DNA from: Mytilus trossulus
Lineage: Eukaryota > Mollusca > Bivalvia > Mytilida > Mytilidae
NCBI RefSeq assembly: GCF_036588685.1
Contig: NC_086376.1
Span: 17,044,411-17,108,410, forward strand
Reading direction: 5' to 3'
DNA: 64,000 bases
The translations under genes and the position numbers were made by a program. Shown in pieces: positions 58,940 to 64,000 of this stretch; the stretch's first letter is position 1, and every line of letters starts with the position of its first letter. The notes beneath the pieces were generated by a model, which was given only the letters and a program-made list of their open reading frames with translations, ran no database searches and had not been told where the DNA came from.

Positions 58940-60012
58940 GGTCTCACTAATTAGAGACAAAAAGAATTGTAGAGACAAAAAGCGTCGAGAAGCGACAAGA
59001 AGAATAATATTAGCAACAAGAAACTATTTAGCGACAAGAAAACATTTTTTTATTTATATTACTTATTCGAAATAAATATTAAAAAAATATGCAAAAGAAA
59101 ACAATTTCAACGACAGGAAAGTTAATTTTTGATAGGGGGGAAAATGAAACTTGTAAATCTAATTCAGTTGCTACATTTATTTACATGATATTTTATAAGG
59201 TATCACAGGAAGTATATTTTGTCTTTTTATTTGTTTTTAAAACCATTTTTGTACAATATATAATTAACTTGCAAAATGCATTATTTGTGCATAATTGTCC
59301 AGAAAATACATACACAAATTGTGAAATACAAATTAAGAACTGAAATCAAACAAGAGGAAAACATAATTAAAATGTGAATATTTTTCATCATTTTATTTAG
59401 TGTATTGTGTCATTTAACGATATTTATCATGTTTATGCATATAGATTGAAGATTAAAGGAAACTGATGACAATCTTGAGTTTTCAACAGGTGTCCACTAT
59501 TCGGTACAATAATTTTATATTCTGGTGCGTGTAATTGATGAAGGTGTTAATGGATGTTGTTGCAATAAAACAAAGGACACGCACCTAGTTAATCTCATTT
59601 GTTGCTCTTAATTGTGTATTACCTTAGAGTGAAGCCACAGCTAATGTTGGTCCTATCAGGAAAAATTAATTGTACAGTTAGGAAGGAAAATATTTCATGT
59701 TTTTGTTTTATTAAATCCTTCAAAAGGAAGGTGACAAATCTTTGTTTTTATTTTCATTTTATAGCGTTTACATTTCCTTTGCTCTTACACATGTTTAATT
59801 TCTACATCTATCAATATGATAATAAAAAGTACACAATCTTTTCATCGAATTTTTTTTATTTCTTCATCTTTCAATATAATCCTAAAAAATATTTTAATGT
59901 ATGTGATAACAAAATGTATTCTTGTCGCTAAATAGCTTCTTGTTGCTTTTTGTCACTTATTATTTTTCTTCTTGTCGCTTCTTGACGCTTTTTGTCGCTA
60001 ATTAGTGAGACC
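58940..60012. mobile_element. 1.07-kb inverted-repeat element with GCGACAAGAAG motifs
   Basis: The ends are GGTCTCACTAATTAGAGACA and, inverted, GGTCTCACTAATTAGCGACA, with ~100-bp inverted repeats containing several GCGACAAGAA/GCAACAAGAA motifs. Comparison with repeat copy 1 shows an interruption here: the repeat resumes with tagttttcctgatttcaagg. The flanks tccatgcgt(g) and ccacatgtg agree imperfectly, as an aged 8-9-bp duplication would. The interior is AT-rich; frames of 84 and 110 codons carry no motif I recognise. Confidence 0.75.
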
Positions 60013-60420
60013 CCACATGTGTGTAGTTTTCCTGATTTCAAGGGGTATCAGATTGAGTGATTCCCCGATTCATTGATTAATTTGAAACTCATTGGATTCT
60101 TTCTATGTCTGTCTGCATATGGAGGGCTATTGTTGTTGCATAATTTTAAATCACATGCATAATTTAAATTAAAATAAATGTTTCATCGTAAAAATTACCT
60201 ATAACACCCCTTCAGCAGAAATGGAATCTTCCATGTTATCGTTTCGAGTTGTCTCCCTTTTCAAAGTATTCGTCAAGAAGAATTAACTCGTTAATGCCGG
60301 TAAACGTCGTATTATATTAAGAACGATCTCAATGTAAACAGAGGAGTGTGTACGGAAAGGAGTCATGCCCTCTGACCCAAAGGAACTTCAATAATTAAAG
60401 AGCAAGAAATGGGGTTCCTC

Positions 60421-60505
60421 CTAAACTGGTCCGCCGTTCTATATATATAACTTCGCACCGAAGGTCAGTGTAGCGATAAGTGAACACAATAGGGGTCCAG
60501 TTTAG
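60421..60505. mobile_element. 85-bp mini-element with 8-bp target duplication
   Basis: The termini CTAAACTGGTCC and, inverted, CTAAACTGGACC flank a short AT-rich core. GGTTCCTC is duplicated exactly on both sides (60413-60420 and 60506-60513). An 8-bp duplication is typical of hAT, P or Merlin elements; the ends fit none clearly. Confidence 0.75.
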
Positions 60506-60778
60506 GGTTCCTCCTAGAATTACGGTGATAAGATACGGAAGCAAGTTAACTCGTACCACGGCATTGGAACCAAAAAAGTTAACTTGTACTACTGGGAAGT
60601 CGTAACATTCAGAAAAATTTATAAAAAATATGATGTTTTATGGGTTTCTGTTTGTAAACTTAATAGAAATAAAGTTGAATTACTTGAATTTTACACAGGA
60701 GTTAAATGAAAACTTAGACAAAAATAAAGAATGCTTTGAAGCATTAATGTTTTAACTGATCTTTCAAACAAGAACATA

Positions 60779-60918
60779 GGCGGATCCAGCCCCCCCCCCC
60801 CCTTTTTTTGTGGAAAAAATTTGGTTGATAATAAAGGGAATCATTGAAGCATGACTGGAGCGGGCCCCCTCTTAGGTCAGTCAGCGGGCTCCCCCTTAGG
60901 AAAAGTTCTGGATCCGCC
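60779..60918. mobile_element. 140-bp mini-element with GGCGGATCCAG ends
   Basis: It starts ggcggatccag, followed by a run of 13 or more C and then T, and ends with the exact inverse ctggatccgcc. Its core is GC-rich (gagcgggccccctcttagg), unlike its surroundings. I see no flanking duplication. Confidence 0.65.
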
Positions 60919-61974
60919 ACTGTAGAACTTAATCCAGAGGAAAGTTAAAACATTGCTTTAACTGTACCTTATTAAAATTGAACATGTTGAATATGTATAT
61001 ATCCAATTTAAGTTAATTAAAGCTGTAATCCATGATCACAAATTGAATGCTATGTTTACAATTGTTGAAAGCCATGTGCTTTTTTTGCGGGGAAAATGCG
61101 GACCCCCTTAACAGGAATCAGTTAAATTTCATTGTTACATTTATTTATAGACAGTAAAAATAATTTTGGCAATCATTTTGACTAACTGCTAAGATTTAAT
61201 TATTCATGAAAAATTTTCTTCAGGTGAAACTGTATATACCTTAATTATCTACATCTGCCACAGTATTTTCTATCCAATATACAAGGAACATAAGCTACAA
61301 ATTGGTCATTGTACTTTCAAATTATATACATTTTACAGACTTAAGAGGTATTGGGTGAAAGTAACGTATATCATGTATATTCATCATTTAACACCATTTG
61401 AATGCATTTAAATAAGTTGGTATGAGTTAGCAATGGTACGAGTTTGCATTGGTACAATTTTTTTTTTAATGGTACGAGTTTACAATGGTACAGGATAACT
61501 ATAATTCGATATAACACAATAAGTACATGGCTCATACACGTGTAATGGGGATTGGCTATTCTTTAAGTTGAGTGACTATTCAGATTGTAACATTTTGCAT
61601 GTGCAGTTGAATTAGTTTAGAGAATAATACTATCCAGCTGTACCAGGGTTACCGGCCAAAAATGCTTGAGACTCGCGCATGTTCATGCTTTTTTTGCAAC
61701 AGTATTCTTGGATCTATTTCTTTCCTCTTTGATCTTTTGAATTTTGGACAAATCTCATGCATTTGTTTAATGAAAATTTGGCAGAACTGCTATACATGTG
61801 TCAATGAAAACTATGGCAATCGTATCCCTCAGAGCATTCTGCTCTTTGATTGGTCTGATTCCATTAAACAAGGATGGAAAAATAGGAGTCAAAATTTGTT
61901 TGAGTTTGGACAGAAACTGCCTTTCCTGCAATCCAATGCTATGATTTAAAGTTTTAATATTGATTATATTTCAG
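60919..61974. other. Intron stretch, no gene seen
   Basis: This is the end of intron 2. A 95-codon frame at 61662-61949 has no splice signals or motif and lies just before the real exon. Nothing else is recognisable. Confidence 0.4.
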
Positions 61975-62054
61975 AAGAATAAATTACAGACATCTATAAC
62001 AAGTTTTGCCAAGAGTAAGCCAGACAAACCTGTTGCAACAGTAGCCCCTCACAG
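61975..62054 (+). CDS. Third coding exon of the unidentified gene
   Basis: It lies between ttatatttcag and a gtagtc donor, starts in phase 0 as exon 2 requires, and leaves two bases over. It codes for KNKLQTSITSFAKSKPDKPV and ATVAPHR. QTSITSFA resembles a PCNA-interacting (PIP) box but lacks the second aromatic residue. The gene continues beyond the window. Confidence 0.55.
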
Positions 62055-62282
62055 GTAGTCTTTTCTGCTTTATTTTGAGCTTTTATTGTGTACATTTATA
62101 TATAACAATTAGATGTTGCCAGATTGCCAATATAACAATTATCCACCAGAGTTCAAATGATGTGAATGTAAGCAATTATAGGCAACTGCAGATCTTTGAA
62201 TTTAAGAGTAATAGCTAAGACTGGTTGGTTCTGAGTTAGAATAATGTGTTATTTGTCTGGTAAGAGTTACATATTTATTTTT

Positions 62283-63527
62283 AGCTCACCTGACCTGAAA
62301 GGTCAAGTGAGCTTTTCTCATCACTTGGCGTCCGTCGTCCGTAAACTTTTACAAAAATCTTCTCCTCTGAAACTACTGGGCCAAATGTTACCAAACTTGG
62401 CCACAATCATCCTTGGGGTATCTAGTTTTAAAAATGTGTCCGGTGACCTGGCCATCCAACCAAGATGGCCGCCATGGCTAAAAATAGAACACAGGGGTAA
62501 AATGTATATTTTGGCTTATATCTTTGAAACCAAAACATTTAGAGCAAATCTGACATGGGGTAAAATTGTTAATCAGGTCAAGATCTATCTGTTGTAGAAT
62601 TTTCAGATGAATTGGACAATCCGTTGTTAGGTTGCTGCCCCTGAATTGGTTATTTTAAGGAAATTTTGCAGTTTTTGGTTATTATCTTGAATACTATTAT
62701 AGATAGAGATAAACTGTAAACAGCAATAATGTTCGGCAAAGTAAAACCTACAAATAAGTCAACATGACCAAAATTGTCAGTCAACCCCTTAAGGAGTTAT
62801 TGCCCTTTATAGTAAATTTTTAACAAATTTTCGCCAGTTTTTGTAACTTGTACAAAAAGCTTCTTCACTGAAACTACATGGCCAAATTAAACCAAACTTG
62901 GCGATAATTATCATTGTAGTATATAGTTTAAAAAATGTGTCCGATGACACCGCCTACCAAACAAAATGGCCGACATGGCTAAAATTAGAACATAGTGGTA
63001 AAATGCAGTTTTTGATTTATATATCTTTAAAACTAAGACATTTAGGGCAAATCTTTCAAGATTTAAATGTCCATCAGAATAAGATCTATCCCCTCGCAAA
63101 TTTTCAGATGAATCTGACAACTCGTTATTGGGTTGCTGCCCTAAAATTGGTAATTTTAAGGAAATTTTGCAGTTTTTGGTTATAATCTTGAATACTATTA
63201 TAGATAGAGATAAACTGTAAACAGCAATTTTGTTCAGCAAAGTAGGATCTACAAATAAGTCAAACATGATAAAAATTGTAAGAGTACCCCTTAAGGAGTT
63301 ATTGCCCTTTATAGTCAATTTTGAACAAATTTTCGCCATTTTTGTAACTTGTACAAAAATCTTCTTTTCTAAAACTATGGGCCATATTAAACTAAACGTG
63401 GCCACAATCATCACTATGGTATCTATTTAAAAAAAGTGTCTAATGACCCCACCTACCAACCAAGATGACCGACATCAGTAAATACAGTAACAGGTGAGCG
63501 ACACAGGCTCTTGAGAGCCTCTAGTTT
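62283..63527 (+). repeat. Dispersed repeat family B, full-length copy 3
   Basis: It begins agctcacctgacctgaaagg tcaagtgagct and ends aggtgagcgacacaggctct tgagagcctctagttt. It has the module structure of the other copies, with a partial third module start (cttcttttctaaaacta near 63360). The frames of up to 167 codons over it are chance products. Confidence 0.85.
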
Positions 63528-63630
63528 TAATTTACTGTATTTCATGGTGTGTTGTTCATTAATATTTATCACTAGGACAATTGTAAATTACCTATGTAAT
63601 TATTAAGTGTATAAATTTTCATGGCCATGA

Positions 63631-63990
63631 ATGTATAACTCTTGACTTTGATCTTACACACATGTATAACTCTTGACTTTGATCTTACACACATGTATAA
63701 CTCTTGACTTTGATCTTACACACATGTATAACTCTTGACTTTAATCTTACACACATGTATAACTCTTGACTTTGATCTTACACACATGTATAACTCTTGA
63801 CTTTGATCTTACACACATGTATAACTCTTGACCTTGATCTTACACACACATGTATAACTCTTGACTTTGATCTTACACACATGTATAACTCTTGACTTTG
63901 ATCTAAAACACATGTATAACTCTTGACTTTGATCTTACACACATGTATAACTCTTGACTTTGATCTTACACACATGTATAACTCTTGACT
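63631..63990. repeat. Minisatellite of about 31-bp units, 12 copies
   Basis: The unit is atgtataactcttgactttg followed by atcttacacac. Units differ by single changes (taatctt, accttg, ctaaaaca) and one has an extra ac. It sits about 100 bp past a family B element and may run beyond the window. Confidence 0.95.
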
Positions 63991-64000
63991 GTTTTCCTAC

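Larger units (their letters stand above)
58385..60540 (+). repeat. Dispersed repeat family D, copy 2, interrupted by two insertions
   Basis: It matches 52740-53800 on either side of a 1.07-kb element (58940-60012) and continues to the 85-bp element at 60421. Corresponding parts include aatctgtagacttttaccat, agcagaaatggaatcttcca and cagaggagtgtgtacggaaa. Sequence differences from copy 1 are many, so the duplication is not recent. Confidence 0.7.

Noticed and set aside
62911-63414. 167-codon minus-strand frame
   Set aside because: It falls inside a family B repeat, whose other copies (54110-55446, 55845-57001) are interrupted at corresponding places.
63778-63975. 65-codon repetitive frame on minus
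   Set aside because: It is a translation of the 31-bp minisatellite; the repeat length is not a multiple of three, so the frame has no stable meaning.

Overview
The window looks like nuclear DNA of a marine bivalve, most likely a mussel (Mytilidae). It is AT-rich, its genes are spliced with GT-AG introns, it contains a bilaterian homeobox gene and a ribosomal protein gene, and it is full of short dispersed repeats of a kind I remember from mussel genomes. The species call is inference; I ran no search.

Layout. 1-5342 is a block that reappears at 11991-17332 with an offset of 11990 and no difference in any stretch I compared. It ends at a 100-N gap (5343-5442), so it is most likely an unmerged contig overlap rather than a real duplication. 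The complete homeobox gene orthopedia (otp) lies on + at 7523-13832 in three coding exons (285 aa predicted). A second copy of its last exon sits in the duplicated block at 1297-1842. Downstream of otp are palindromic mini-elements and a 1.3-kb minisatellite of 36-bp units (18061-19347). An intronless 303-aa gene of the DUF829/TMEM53 family (+, 22356-23267) follows.

23.3-36.3 kb is a graveyard of mobile DNA. It holds a minus-strand reverse transcriptase relic that looks Penelope-like, fragments of non-LTR retrotransposons, and two copies in opposite orientation of an unnamed element with ~330-bp inverted ends carrying evenly spaced GATGACCGT motifs (26691-~30226 and 31084-34511). The second copy has a CAATT target duplication and splits an older decayed gene of an uncharacterised repeated invertebrate family (30843-36250, minus). 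Immediately beyond is the complete ribosomal protein gene RPL36/eL36 on the minus strand (coding exons between 40190 and 36487, 107 aa), recognised from small exons.

40-64 kb holds a plus-strand gene that runs off the right edge (exons 48552-48605, 57491-57851, 61975-62054). Its phases fit perfectly but its identity is uncertain, perhaps the N-terminus of a BLM-like helicase. Its exon 2 ends in three tandem 36-bp units, each carrying a splice donor. Its introns are filled with inverted-repeat elements: one of 4.0 kb with TTAA flanks, one of 1.07 kb with GCGACAAGAAG motifs, an 85-bp one with an 8-bp duplication, and three copies of a 1.2-1.3-kb repeat with hairpin ends. A 31-bp minisatellite closes the window.

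The genes (otp, a DUF829 protein, RPL36, the unknown plus-strand gene) have unrelated roles and form no operon or cluster. The most unusual material is the set of inverted-repeat elements and the exon-end repeat with tandem donors.
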